NCBI RefSeq assembly: GCF_000332475.2
Contig: NZ_AOGX02000010.1
Location: 1 to 61,036 of the forward strand
DNA length: 61,036 nucleotides
Reading direction: 5' to 3'
Source: Leptospira yanagawae serovar Saopaulo str. Sao Paulo = ATCC 700523
GTDB taxonomy: Bacteria > Spirochaetota > Leptospiria > Leptospirales > Leptospiraceae
Of the stretch, positions 9,340-17,862 are shown one piece after another. The first letter of the stretch is position 1; each line of letters begins with the position of its first letter. The position numbers were made by a program, and so were the translations under genes. The notes below the pieces were generated by a model. That model was not told the DNA's origin and did not search any database. It saw only the letters and a program-made list of their open reading frames with translations.

Positions 9340-10332
9340 ATGGGAAAATGGAAATTCATCCTCTTTTTTGCAATGGTTGTTGGGAATATCTCCCACATCA
9401 ATGCAGTATCTCCAGAACAAACAAATTTGGGGATTTTGATCTTTGAAAACAAAGAAAACTTAAATTTTATCAATGTGGCACTCAGCAATTTGGCCCCTTC
9501 CCAAGAAGAAGCACAAACCACTGCACAACCAGGCCCAGGAACACAAACCCCAGATCCTTCCAAAAAGAATTTGGATTTTGATTACTTCAAACTCCTAAAA
9601 GCCGCTAACCAATCGGACTTCAGCGGGAACATGTGGTACTTACAAAGTAACTATGTGTATGGGTTTCGCCAACTCCGCCAAGCGCAAGGGGAACTAAAAA
9701 GTATTTTTGAAATTGTCATCCAAAAATACATTGAAGATGCAAGAGCACTCCTCGAAGCAGCAGCTCCTGCCATCATAAGGTCCAATGATAGTAACGCCAA
9801 AGCGCTGTTACGTTTAGGTTTTCGTGACCTTCGCTCTTCGGAAGACCTTTACACAACCGGTCTTAATTCCAGCCCTCACCAATACCGTTACAAACTCACG
9901 CTCTACAAAGAAGGGATTTTGACACTCCGCCGTGCAAAACGTTTTGCCATCCTTGCGATGATTTATAGCAAAACACCCGATGAGGATAAACCGGAATACC
10001 AATACAGATCCAATGAAGATTTAAAAGAAGCTCGTAACGAAGAAAAACAACGTAACTACGAAAAGGTGAGGGACACACTCATCAACTTCATTGAGAACAA
10101 ACGGATGGAAAGAACGGTAGTGCCATCTGGTAACCCCGATGCAAAACCACTCGACTTACTCGAACAACATGATGATAATTATGGATTCATCACTTCGAAA
10201 AAATTAGATTTATTACTTGAAGCCAATGCACAAATCAAAGAGACAGAAGGGGCAAGACGTGAATCAGTTCCTCCAACTCCAAAGTTTGATGAAAACGGAA
10301 AAGCAATTTATCCGGAAGAAAAGAAGAAGTAA
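9340..10332 (+). CDS. exported hypothetical protein, helical
   Basis: I do not recognise the family. The 330-residue product has a clear Sec signal peptide (MGKWKFILFFAMVVGN core, probable cleavage after INA at about residue 22). A short Pro/Gln/Thr-rich linker (about residues 60-80) leads into a long, charged, probably alpha-helical region. The C-terminus is highly charged. There is no lipobox, so it is probably periplasmic. The next gene starts two bases after its stop codon and also encodes an exported or anchored protein, so the two probably act together. The start is an ATG 52 bases after dapL with AAGGTAGAG upstream. Confidence 0.8.
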   Translation: MGKWKFILFFAMVVGNISHINAVSPEQTNLGILIFENKENLNFINVALSNLAPSQEEAQTTAQPGPGTQTPDPSKKNLDFDYFKLLKAANQSDFSGNMWYLQSNYVYGFRQLRQAQGELKSIFEIVIQKYIEDARALLEAAAPAIIRSNDSNAKALLRLGFRDLRSSEDLYTTGLNSSPHQYRYKLTLYKEGILTLRRAKRFAILAMIYSKTPDEDKPEYQYRSNEDLKEARNEEKQRNYEKVRDTLINFIENKRMERTVVPSGNPDAKPLDLLEQHDDNYGFITSKKLDLLLEANAQIKETEGARRESVPPTPKFDENGKAIYPEEKKK

Positions 10333-10333
10333 T

Positions 10334-10972
10334 ATGAAGTTCGTAACAAGTGTGATCCTAATTTCGATTTCTCTTGGACTTGTGGCCAAAAGCACCATGT
10401 CTTACAGAGAAAGGAAAAAACAATTGGATGGTAAAATCACACTTGTTCTCGACATCAAAGAACAATTAAGGTTAGAACCAGAAGTTGGCAAAACATCCGT
10501 GGAATCAATGCGAGACCAAGTAGAAGAAACCTACCGGGTTGGGAAACGTGCCGACATTGAAAAAGTTTTAACCCTTGCAGAAGGAGAAATCCTCGTCACA
10601 CAAAGAAAACTCTGTACCCCCATGGAAGAATCAGCGAATGGGCTCTACCAAAAAGCCATGGGGTTATGGATCCAAATGGAATCAGAGGAAAAATCTGGAG
10701 CCATTCGTTTGGAGTGGGACACAAAAGAAAAAATCCAACGTTACCTTTTGATGGCAAAAAGTGAAAAAGACCATGCAAAGGAATATTATTTGTCAGGTAA
10801 TTACCAACTTTCGCTACATACCTACAAACGTTCGCTAGTATATAGCCTATTGACATTACGTTCGCAAAAATCAGAGATCCCTGAATCGTACCAAACTGCA
10901 GATGCCGCTTGGGTGCAACCCATTTGGATGGGTCTCCATAAACAAAAGCAAACCTCGATCCAAGAAAACTAA
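10334..10972 (+). CDS. membrane-anchored hypothetical protein
   Basis: I do not recognise the family. The product is about 212 residues: a short basic N-terminus, one hydrophobic segment (residues 4-20), then a charged helical region with motifs such as YLLMAKSEKDHAKEYYLSGN that recall TPR-like helical pairs. The reading frame is open further upstream (to 10217) inside the preceding gene. The ATG at 10334 is preferred because it begins a signal-anchor sequence and follows GGAAGAAAAGAAG. It follows the preceding exported protein after two bases, so the pair is almost certainly translated from one message. Confidence 0.75.
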   Translation: MKFVTSVILISISLGLVAKSTMSYRERKKQLDGKITLVLDIKEQLRLEPEVGKTSVESMRDQVEETYRVGKRADIEKVLTLAEGEILVTQRKLCTPMEESANGLYQKAMGLWIQMESEEKSGAIRLEWDTKEKIQRYLLMAKSEKDHAKEYYLSGNYQLSLHTYKRSLVYSLLTLRSQKSEIPESYQTADAAWVQPIWMGLHKQKQTSIQEN

Positions 10973-11019
10973 AAAATTTTCATTTTCATTCACACCAAAT
11001 TTCAAAAAATGACTGCTTA

Positions 11020-12219
11020 GTGAAGTTTGAATCACTTTATCGTCATTTTTTGCTCACAAGGGCATCTCACATTCCCGTCATAAGCGAGAAAGGAGAACTT
11101 GTCGGTTTACTTTCTAAAGAAAGAGTACACCGAGAATTATCAGACCTTGGAAAAGAAAGAGAAGACTTAGACCAAATCCCAATCGAAATTTTAGAAACAG
11201 AACTCAGTGAGTCTTTGGTATTATATTTCAAAGAGTCTTCTCTTATCCCTGTCATCGGCATCGATGGAGAAAAAAAAGACAATTGGGACAAACCACGATT
11301 TCTTGCTGCCTTTACCAAATTAGAATCCAAACAAATTCGGGATCCGAAACTCGAAACCATCGAATCCAAACTCGAGAAAAAAAAAGAAAATTTGGATTCA
11401 GTCCAGTGGTTTATGGAACTCATCTTATCCCATTTTCCAGATGGCCTGATCGCTACTGATGTAACTGGTGGAACTATTTTTTATAATGAAAGTTTTGAAC
11501 GAGACATCCTCACAAAATCATTGTTCGACGATTCCATCGAAACTGCAGAGAAGTATTTGCACAATTTAAATAGGGAAGTATTTGCCACTTACCTCAAAGA
11601 CCATGATTTGAGTTTGGGTAAGGAAGCAGACACAAGTGTATTGACGACAATGTTACCCGACTTACAATCGCAGGTGAGGATCATCACTCTAAAAAAAGAA
11701 AAGAAAGTAGTGGGTTTTTTATACCATTTTACTTCCAGTGTGAGTGGTTTTGGGAAAGGAAAATCAGATTTCCCCGATTTGGATTTGGCATTTCATTCCA
11801 AATTGCCACTGGAAACTATACTTGCGGAAATGGAAGCACACTACATTCATAAATCCTTACAAAGGAATTCACAAAATATTTCACATGCGGCAACTGAGCT
11901 CGGAATCCCGAGAACCACTTTACAAAACAGAATTCGTTTTTTGAATTTATCCGAAAGGTTCCAAAACAACAAAAAAGAAAAACTGGTGATCCCAAGAAAA
12001 CGATCCGAAAAACAGGGAACTTCCGAAAAAAAACCACTCCCAAAACAAGGACAAACCAAAAAACAATCGAGTTTACCAAAGAAGGATTCCCAAAATAAAG
12101 TACAAAAACCCTTTAAAACGGCGAAACAAACGATTCCAAAGCAGAAAAAACAAAAGAATGTGAAGAAAGTGAACCCAATCACAAAGAAAGCGGCCAAAAA
12201 GGCAAAAAAAAGACGTTGA
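11020..12219 (+). CDS. CBS-PAS-Fis-type HTH protein with a Lys-rich tail
   Basis: A 399-residue cytoplasmic protein with an unusual build. Residues 1-100 look like a degenerate CBS-domain pair (HIPVISEKGELVGLLSKERV), and residues 125-235 like a PAS sensor (ILSHFPDGLIATDVTGGTIFY). Residues 260-310 are a Fis/NtrC-type helix-turn-helix (AATELGIPRTTLQNRIRFL). The last 85 residues are a Lys/Pro/Gln-rich basic tail ending AAKKAKKRR, like histone H1. There is no AAA+ domain, so it cannot open sigma-54 promoters in the NtrC way. It may sense a ligand and bind DNA or act as a nucleoid protein. The start is GTG, without a strong ribosome site. Confidence 0.8.
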   Translation: MKFESLYRHFLLTRASHIPVISEKGELVGLLSKERVHRELSDLGKEREDLDQIPIEILETELSESLVLYFKESSLIPVIGIDGEKKDNWDKPRFLAAFTKLESKQIRDPKLETIESKLEKKKENLDSVQWFMELILSHFPDGLIATDVTGGTIFYNESFERDILTKSLFDDSIETAEKYLHNLNREVFATYLKDHDLSLGKEADTSVLTTMLPDLQSQVRIITLKKEKKVVGFLYHFTSSVSGFGKGKSDFPDLDLAFHSKLPLETILAEMEAHYIHKSLQRNSQNISHAATELGIPRTTLQNRIRFLNLSERFQNNKKEKLVIPRKRSEKQGTSEKKPLPKQGQTKKQSSLPKKDSQNKVQKPFKTAKQTIPKQKKQKNVKKVNPITKKAAKKAKKRR

Positions 12220-12286
12220 CGAAAACACTCGGAGAAACAATTTTTTCATTACCGTTTGAGAAAACACCTCCGCACTTCGCTGTTTC

Positions 12287-12331
12287 ACTTGCATACTTAA
12301 CTTGCACAAATGGTTTCCCGAATTTTATCAA
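12287..12331 (+). promoter_or_regulatory. possible rho promoter with a direct repeat
   Basis: The 142-base gap before rho holds two copies of ACTTGCA (12287-12293 and 12300-12306), 13 bases apart. The second contains TTGCAC (12302-12307), which with 18 bases of spacing meets TATCAA (12326-12331), a passable -35/-10 pair for the main sigma factor. This is weak evidence; nothing else in the gap stands out. Confidence 0.25.
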
Positions 12332-12361
12332 ATACTCTAACAAATCAATGTAGAACAATCT

Positions 12362-13765
12362 ATGGCATCACGCAAACAAGAAGAAATCCAAGTTAATCCC
12401 CCTGAAGAACCAACCGAATATACAAATGGCATTATGGACCAAGACGATGCCTCTGAACCACCGAAACAATTTAAGAAAAAAAAGAATCGTTATGAGGGTC
12501 CAATCCCTCCTCCACTTGACTTAGTTGAACTTAAGAAAAAGAACATCAACGAACTAGCGGACCTCGCGAAAGGTTTGGGAGTAGAAAACACTCATGGTTT
12601 GAAAAAACAAAACTTGATGTTTGCTCTCCTCCAAGCACAAACCGAAAAAGACGGACAAGTGCATGCAGCAGGGGTCATGGAAAGACTTCCTGATGGATAT
12701 GGATTCCTTCGATCACCTGACTACAATTATGTGCCAGGTCCAGATGATATTTATGTTTCACCTTCCCAAATCAAATTGTTTGGCCTTAGAACAGGTGACA
12801 CAGTAACGGGGCTCATCCGTCCACCAAAAGAAGCAGAACGTTTTTTTGCGATGTTACGAGTGGAATCCATCAACGGTTTTCCTGTGGAGGTTGCGCAAAA
12901 AAGAAATTTATTCGATAACTTAACACCTCTTTATCCAAACGAAAGGATCAATATGGAATTTGATCCAAGCCATTTGGACACACGTGTGATTGATCTCATG
13001 TGTCCCATCGGAAAGGGACAACGGGCTCTGATTGTGGCGCCACCTAGAACTGGTAAAACGGTTCTCATGCAATCCATTGCCAATGCCATCACTCGTAACC
13101 ACCCAGAAATTTTTCTCATCGTCCTTCTCATCGATGAACGTCCAGAAGAAGTAACCGATATGGCCCGCCATGTAAAAGGCGAAGTTGTGAGCTCTACATT
13201 TGATGAACCAGCACAACGCCATGTCCAAGTGGCAGAAATGGTCATCGAAAAAGCGAAACGACTTGTGGAACATGGAAAGGATGTCGTCATCCTGCTCGAC
13301 TCCATCACAAGGCTTGCCCGTGCTTACAACCAAGTGGTTCCTACCTCTGGTAAAATTCTTTCTGGTGGTGTGGATTCCAATGCCCTCCACAAACCAAAAC
13401 GATTTTTTGGTGCGGCAAGGAATATCGAAGAGGGTGGGTCTCTCACCATCATCGCCACAGCTCTCATTGACACAGGGTCTAGAATGGACGAAGTGATTTT
13501 TGAAGAATTTAAGGGAACGGGAAATATGGAGATCCATTTGGACCGAAAACTCGCTGACAAACGAATTTTCCCTGCCATCGATATCAACCGCTCGGGAACC
13601 AGGAAGGAAGAACTCCTCCTCCCACAAGACACGCTCACTCGAGTGTTTATCCTCCGAAAAGTACTTTCTCCTATGAGTATCACCGAAAGTATGGAACTAT
13701 TGATTGAAAAAATGCGTGGCGCGAAGACAAACGACCAATTCCTCGCCAGCATGAATACGAACTAA
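12362..13765 (+). CDS. rho: transcription termination factor Rho
   Basis: Rho is the hexameric RNA helicase that ends transcription at untranslated C-rich RNA. The 467 residues contain the N-terminal Rho-N helical region ([15 protein letters not shown]), the RNA-binding cold-shock-like domain ([20 protein letters not shown]) and Walker A APPRTGKT (residues 226-233, Lys232). They also contain the [12 protein letters not shown] and [16 protein letters not shown] segments and the R-loop [20 protein letters not shown] charged 60-residue N-terminal extension (poly-Lys at about 39-42) precedes the core. rpmE follows ten bases after the stop, a common arrangement. Confidence 0.97.
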   Translation: MASRKQEEIQVNPPEEPTEYTNGIMDQDDASEPPKQFKKKKNRYEGPIPPPLDLVELKKKNINELADLAKGLGVENTHGLKKQNLMFALLQAQTEKDGQVHAAGVMERLPDGYGFLRSPDYNYVPGPDDIYVSPSQIKLFGLRTGDTVTGLIRPPKEAERFFAMLRVESINGFPVEVAQKRNLFDNLTPLYPNERINMEFDPSHLDTRVIDLMCPIGKGQRALIVAPPRTGKTVLMQSIANAITRNHPEIFLIVLLIDERPEEVTDMARHVKGEVVSSTFDEPAQRHVQVAEMVIEKAKRLVEHGKDVVILLDSITRLARAYNQVVPTSGKILSGGVDSNALHKPKRFFGAARNIEEGGSLTIIATALIDTGSRMDEVIFEEFKGTGNMEIHLDRKLADKRIFPAIDINRSGTRKEELLLPQDTLTRVFILRKVLSPMSITESMELLIEKMRGAKTNDQFLASMNTN

Positions 13766-13775
13766 AAGGGCCACC

Positions 13776-13976
13776 ATGAAAACTGACATCCATCCAAAAT
13801 ACGTTGCTGCCAAAATCAAATGTGCTTGTGGTAATGTGATTGAAACTCGTTCCACTTCCGGGGACATCAGTGTGGAAATTTGTTCCAACTGCCACCCTTT
13901 CTTCACGGGAAAATCCAAACTCGTGGATACAACTGGCCGCGTAGACAAGTTCAAGAAAAAATACAAAATGAAATAA
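13776..13976 (+). CDS. rpmE: 50S ribosomal protein L31 (zinc-binding form)
   Basis: A 66-residue protein that begins [20 protein letters not shown], typical of L31. The four zinc ligands are present at Cys16, Cys18, Cys36 and Cys39 ([11 protein letters not shown]), so this is the C+ form used when zinc is plentiful. L31 helps bridge the two ribosomal subunits. The gene lies ten bases after rho and is followed by a small hairpin. Confidence 0.96.
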   Translation: MKTDIHPKYVAAKIKCACGNVIETRSTSGDISVEICSNCHPFFTGKSKLVDTTGRVDKFKKKYKMK

Positions 13977-13993
13977 GAGGCATTTGCCTCTTT
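13976..13993 (+). terminator. possible intrinsic terminator after rpmE
   Basis: AGAGGC-ATTT-GCCTCT forms a six-base-pair hairpin that begins at the last base of the rpmE stop codon and is followed by TTT only. The short U run makes it a weak terminator or a 3'-end stabilising hairpin for the rho-rpmE message. Confidence 0.4.
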
Positions 13994-14025
13994 AGGACCG
14001 TCTAAGTTACAACAGGAGAACACTC

Positions 14026-14820
14026 ATGGCAGTAATGGACTTTGCTCGCTACAAAGAAATCAACGACCAAAGGATGAATTACCGTGAGATGGAAGACGCT
14101 ACTGTCGTCTCCTACTACCGCAACACAGGTTGCGGAGACGGATACCGCATCTATCTAAAGTTAAACGACGAACAAGTGGTGGAAGACGCAAGTTACACCA
14201 CAACCGGTTGTGGGTTTGGGATTGTGGCTCTTGCCATGGCTACCGAATATGCAAAAGGTAAGTCACTAACAGAACTGAAAAACCTAACACCTGAAACACT
14301 AGAAACACTCTTTGAATTTCCTGAACGTAGGAAAAACTATCCTGAATCCGCAGTTGCTGCTCTCAAAAAGGCAGTGGAAGATTACGAATCAGGACAAGGT
14401 GTTCCCAAAGAAAACCGAATCACCAAAGCACAAACGATGGAACTCCTTCACAACCAAGGGCATTTGCGTGATGCAAAATTATCCAGTGTGATGCTTGAAA
14501 AAGAAAAATTGGATGGTGTGGATTTTTCTGGTGCTGATCTTCATAATGCTTTTTTGCAGAACTCTAGTTTTGTCGGAGCCAACTTCCAAGGTGCCAACCT
14601 AAAGGCTTCATTTTTTAATGGAGCGGACCTTAGGAATGCCAATTTCCGCGGTGCGGACCTTCGTTTTGCCAAATTAGCTTCCGCTAAGATTGAGGGAGCT
14701 GATTTTACGGATGCCATTTATGATATCGGAACTCGAGTGGACCATAGCCAAATGCACATCTTTGATGTGATGAAAAAAGCAGGCAAAGACCTCTACCTTA
14801 AAAAAGAGGATGGGGAATGA
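14026..14820 (+). CDS. NifU/IscU-like domain fused to pentapeptide repeats
   Basis: A 264-residue fusion. Residues 1-125 follow the IscU/NifU-N scaffold fold: TGCGDGYRIYLKLNDEQVVE and TTTGCGFGIVALAMATEYAK match the first two cluster-binding Cys regions, including the Asp after the first Cys. The third ligand region, normally His-Cys, reads RKNYPESAVAALKKAV, so the third Cys is missing. Residues 165-235 are pentapeptide repeats of the A(D/N)Lxx type (SGADLHNAFLQ, GANFQGANLKA, GADLRNANFRG), forming a right-handed beta helix. Cluster scaffolding in the normal way is doubtful. CAGGAGAA precedes the ATG, and its stop overlaps the next start (ATGA). Confidence 0.85.
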   Translation: MAVMDFARYKEINDQRMNYREMEDATVVSYYRNTGCGDGYRIYLKLNDEQVVEDASYTTTGCGFGIVALAMATEYAKGKSLTELKNLTPETLETLFEFPERRKNYPESAVAALKKAVEDYESGQGVPKENRITKAQTMELLHNQGHLRDAKLSSVMLEKEKLDGVDFSGADLHNAFLQNSSFVGANFQGANLKASFFNGADLRNANFRGADLRFAKLASAKIEGADFTDAIYDIGTRVDHSQMHIFDVMKKAGKDLYLKKEDGE

Positions 14821-15005
14821 AACCTGGCGATAAGGCAAAACTCACAAAACAAACCTTTTTACATAAAGGAATTTTTATTTTTACAGGTTCTACTGTAGAA
14901 GTGAAAGAAATCCAAAATGATAAGGCAATTGTTGTTTATAATGACAAAGAAGGTTATCCTCACGATTTAGAGATGAATCTAACCGATTTGGCACCAGTTT
15001 CCTAA
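14817..15005 (+). CDS. small hypothetical protein, SH3-like
   Basis: A 62-residue protein whose ATG overlaps the TGA of the NifU-pentapeptide gene, so it is translationally coupled to it. The sequence alternates short strands and turns (KPGDKAKLTKQTFLH, FTGSTVEVKEIQ, KAIVVYNDKEGYPHDLEM) in the way of small SH3-like or KOW-like barrels. There is no signal peptide or Cys. I do not recognise a named family. The coupling suggests it works with the upstream fusion protein. Confidence 0.7.
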   Translation: MKPGDKAKLTKQTFLHKGIFIFTGSTVEVKEIQNDKAIVVYNDKEGYPHDLEMNLTDLAPVS

Positions 15006-15059
15006 GTTCGATTTTCTTGACACAAAAGAAGAGAATCGTAACGTATTGTTAATCCTAGT

Positions 15060-15419
15060 ATGTTGATTCAAAGCCACCGTCAGGAAAACCACCTGTTACT
15101 CTCCATCCAAAGGGATGTCCTGATGGAAAATTCACGCGAGTTTTACCAAGAGTTCGAAAAAGCAATTGAAGGTTCTCATTTTGGTAAATTGACCATGGAC
15201 TTTCATTTGGTGAAGTTTTTGGATTCGAGTGGGATTGGTGCTGTGATCAAAGCATCGTCTGCCCTCCACAACCGTGGTGTTGAAATTTTTGTGACCAATC
15301 TCAACAAAAATCTAAACTCTGTGTTTCGATTGTCTGGACTCAATCATATCCTTTCCATTTTGACTTTGGATGAATACCTATCGAAATTTCCTGAGTTTCA
15401 AAAAACTCTAGAGGCTTAA
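15060..15419 (+). CDS. STAS-domain anti-sigma factor antagonist
   Basis: A 119-residue single STAS domain, as in SpoIIAA/RsbV proteins that bind and silence an anti-sigma kinase when dephosphorylated. The phosphorylation site is VKFLDSSGIGAVIK, with Ser57 (second Ser of DSSG) as the expected target. The rest (FHLVKFLDSSG preceded by a strand, LNSVFRLSGLNHIL near the end) fits the fold. No matching kinase is in the window, but two SpoIIE-type phosphatases are (around 21 kb and 41 kb), and either could be its activator. A lipoprotein gene follows after seven bases. Confidence 0.9.
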   Translation: MLIQSHRQENHLLLSIQRDVLMENSREFYQEFEKAIEGSHFGKLTMDFHLVKFLDSSGIGAVIKASSALHNRGVEIFVTNLNKNLNSVFRLSGLNHILSILTLDEYLSKFPEFQKTLEA

Positions 15420-15426
15420 AACCAAT

Positions 15427-16191
15427 ATGAAATCCTTTCGCTTTTTTTTATCTTTATTGTTTACCTTCGGTTTGCTCCAATCTTGTGCTACTGGAGTAAA
15501 ATCCAGATCCCTTCTTTTTCGAAGCAATGAATTTGCGATTTATACTGTAAACCGTGATAAAATCAATGTGAAAACAGAATCTTCAGTTGCCAAAACATTT
15601 GCGCATCCAGTTGAACTCACGGAAGATAAGGTTTTAGATTTACTTGGAAACATTCGGTTTCGAGAAGAAAGTTCTTATGGTGATGTCAACCAATACATCT
15701 TTGAAGAAAAAGAAGTGAAGGAATTCGCTTTGGACCTTGTGGATGGATTACAAAAGTTAAAACCAGACCAACTCTTACTTGTCATTTCCAAATACAATCC
15801 AGTGAAATCAGTAGTTTCTCATTATTCCAGGACAGCCTTTTATATTTGGTCAACAGAAACTTCCATTGAAATCCTATTTGGGGAATTACAAAAAGAAATC
15901 TCTTATGATGAACAAGGCAATTATTTTGATTGGTCAAACATTCCTGATATCCCTTTTGATCATTTCCCTCAGTCCACGTATGTATTACAAGGCCAGGGAT
16001 TTAGTTTTAAAAAAGTAGGTGGGTTTCGAAACAGACACTGGCTCGTATTTGAGAAATCAGATTTGGCAAAGTTAAAATTTGAAAAACGTAAAAAAACTTC
16101 TAATGATATTTCTAAATCAGTAGAGGCCGATCTCAAACCTGAGAAAAAAATCTTGAGAGATGAAGAAGATGGGGTTTTGTTAGAGGAGTAA
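15427..16191 (+). CDS. hypothetical lipoprotein
   Basis: A 254-residue protein beginning with a lipoprotein signal peptide: MKSFRFFLSLLFTFGLLQSC, lipidated Cys20. The mature part is mixed strand and helix with a Lys/Glu-rich tail. I recognise no catalytic motif or named family. It follows the STAS gene by seven bases and shares its last 12 bases with the convergent FapA gene. It is probably anchored in the inner or outer membrane facing the periplasm, as is common in Leptospira. Confidence 0.8.
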   Translation: MKSFRFFLSLLFTFGLLQSCATGVKSRSLLFRSNEFAIYTVNRDKINVKTESSVAKTFAHPVELTEDKVLDLLGNIRFREESSYGDVNQYIFEEKEVKEFALDLVDGLQKLKPDQLLLVISKYNPVKSVVSHYSRTAFYIWSTETSIEILFGELQKEISYDEQGNYFDWSNIPDIPFDHFPQSTYVLQGQGFSFKKVGGFRNRHWLVFEKSDLAKLKFEKRKKTSNDISKSVEADLKPEKKILRDEEDGVLLEE

Positions 16192-17862
16192 GTCGTCTTC
16201 TTTCCGAATCACATTTCGTTCTGTTTGGACGGAACCATCGGTTCCTAAATAAAAATGGGTTTTTCCCACGAGAGAGTTGATTCCCATCCGGTAGTTTTTC
16301 CCCGCTCCAAAACTTAAATCCACTCCATGGAAAACTTCCCTTTCTACATCCACAAAGGCATCCGGATTCGATTCATAGGAACCAAGTGCTGTTTCAAATT
16401 GTTTGATTTGGGTTTCGAGAACCTTTGTGAACTTTTCGTTTGCATCTTTCAATTTGCTGATGGTGTCTTTTTCTTCTTGGGTTAGTTCTTTTTTTTGACT
16501 TTTTTCCACAAGTTTCGTGAGTGTGAGTTGGACTTTATGAAGGGTGATTTCTTTTTCTGAAATTTCTTTTTTCATACGGTTGAGTTCATCCAGAAGTTCT
16601 GGTGGGGTTCCAATTGCTACTTTGGTTTTGGTTTCCACGACTGCACCTAACTTAGCACAGGTGAGAGAGTTACCAGCAATGATGGTGCCGCCAATCACTT
16701 CCCCACGACCCCCCATCACACGGATAAAGTCTTTAGCAGAGATTTCCGAATGCATCACTGCCTCTTCAACAAAAATGGAACCTTGGGCGGTGAGTTTTCC
16801 TTGTTCCACAAATTTTGCATAGATATTCCCTTCCGATTCGATATAACCTTCCCCGCGACCCATAAATCCACCAGATAAAACGATATCACCTTTTGCTTTG
16901 AGAAATGCTTTCCCTACTGAGTTTCGAATGATGATACTACCACTTGTGGTCAGAGAAAATCCATCGCCAATTTTTTCTTCTACGATAATGGTTCCAGGAA
17001 AATCAATATTGCCAGTAGAATAATCTACAGCTTCCAATTGGATCACTTCATCCACTTTGATTTCCCATGAAGCGGAAAGAACAGGTCGCCCCGCAATTTT
17101 TGCGTACAGTTTGTCCCCTTTTAATTCCACATTGGGACCAAGGATCCATTCGACTATTTTTTCTTCTTGGTAAGGGAGGATGGTTCCTGTGACGGTTTTC
17201 CCAAATTCACCTTTTTTCGGAGGGATTTTTTCTGCGATGAGGTCACCCGGTTTTACAGATTGGATGACTCCAATGTTTTTGTAATTGATCCGACCGTGTT
17301 CATCTTCCTCTAACTGTGGTTTGTTGTCAGATCGGAAATAAATTTTGATTTCACCATCCTTTCCTGGGATCGGAGGGATTCCTTTCGCAATCACATACGG
17401 GACAAAAAATTCAGGATTTTTAATTTGGTTTTGGATGACTGCATCGATGATTCCCACAGACACACCCACTGCTGCAATTTGTTCACGTAACTGGTATTCG
17501 GTGAGAAGGGGGCCTCCATGTTTTGGAGGGTGTAAAACCATTTTAGCTTCCATTCCATCATCGGAAACACTGATGTCTGCATAGGATGGAACGGGATCTC
17601 CTTTGGACCACGTTCCGATTTCAACTGGTTTTCCATCGGCTAATAGAACAATTTTTTTTAATTGTTCGGTTTGGTATCCTTCCACTCCAAAAAGTTGCAC
17701 TCGAGCAAGGACATCTTTGTATTCTACTTTTTTACCTTTCGATCCAGGTTTTGTGATTTTTAAAATAGCTTTGCCATTGGCATTTTCAATTTGGAAATAC
17801 CCATTTTCAGATGCTTCCAAGTCTTGTAAAATTCGATCAGTATATGAGTCAGGGCCTGGCAT
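16180..17862 (-). CDS. FapA/DUF342 domain protein
   Basis: A 560-residue cytoplasmic protein of the FapA (DUF342) family. The N-terminal half has the family's duplicated region (VKPGDLIAEKIPPKKGEFGKT). Residues 270-390 form a beta-helix with regular GD/SGG turns (GDIVLSGGFMGRGEGYIESE), and a coiled coil (about 420-490, KKEISEKEITLHKVQLTLTK) follows. Its function is poorly known; named members affect flagellar assembly or polar regulation. Its ATG follows the stop codon of the upstream glycosyltransferase directly (TAAATG). It appears to be the last gene of a minus-strand run that starts with the SpoIIE gene. Confidence 0.85.
   Translation of the reverse strand: MPGPDSYTDRILQDLEASENGYFQIENANGKAILKITKPGSKGKKVEYKDVLARVQLFGVEGYQTEQLKKIVLLADGKPVEIGTWSKGDPVPSYADISVSDDGMEAKMVLHPPKHGGPLLTEYQLREQIAAVGVSVGIIDAVIQNQIKNPEFFVPYVIAKGIPPIPGKDGEIKIYFRSDNKPQLEEDEHGRINYKNIGVIQSVKPGDLIAEKIPPKKGEFGKTVTGTILPYQEEKIVEWILGPNVELKGDKLYAKIAGRPVLSASWEIKVDEVIQLEAVDYSTGNIDFPGTIIVEEKIGDGFSLTTSGSIIIRNSVGKAFLKAKGDIVLSGGFMGRGEGYIESEGNIYAKFVEQGKLTAQGSIFVEEAVMHSEISAKDFIRVMGGRGEVIGGTIIAGNSLTCAKLGAVVETKTKVAIGTPPELLDELNRMKKEISEKEITLHKVQLTLTKLVEKSQKKELTQEEKDTISKLKDANEKFTKVLETQIKQFETALGSYESNPDAFVDVEREVFHGVDLSFGAGKNYRMGINSLVGKTHFYLGTDGSVQTERNVIRKEDDLLL

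Noticed and set aside
12920..13627. Minus-strand open frame of 235 codons opposite rho
   Set aside because: It is fully antisense to the conserved Rho ATPase domain, its composition is unlike a real protein (runs of Phe, His and Cys), and it has no ribosome site.
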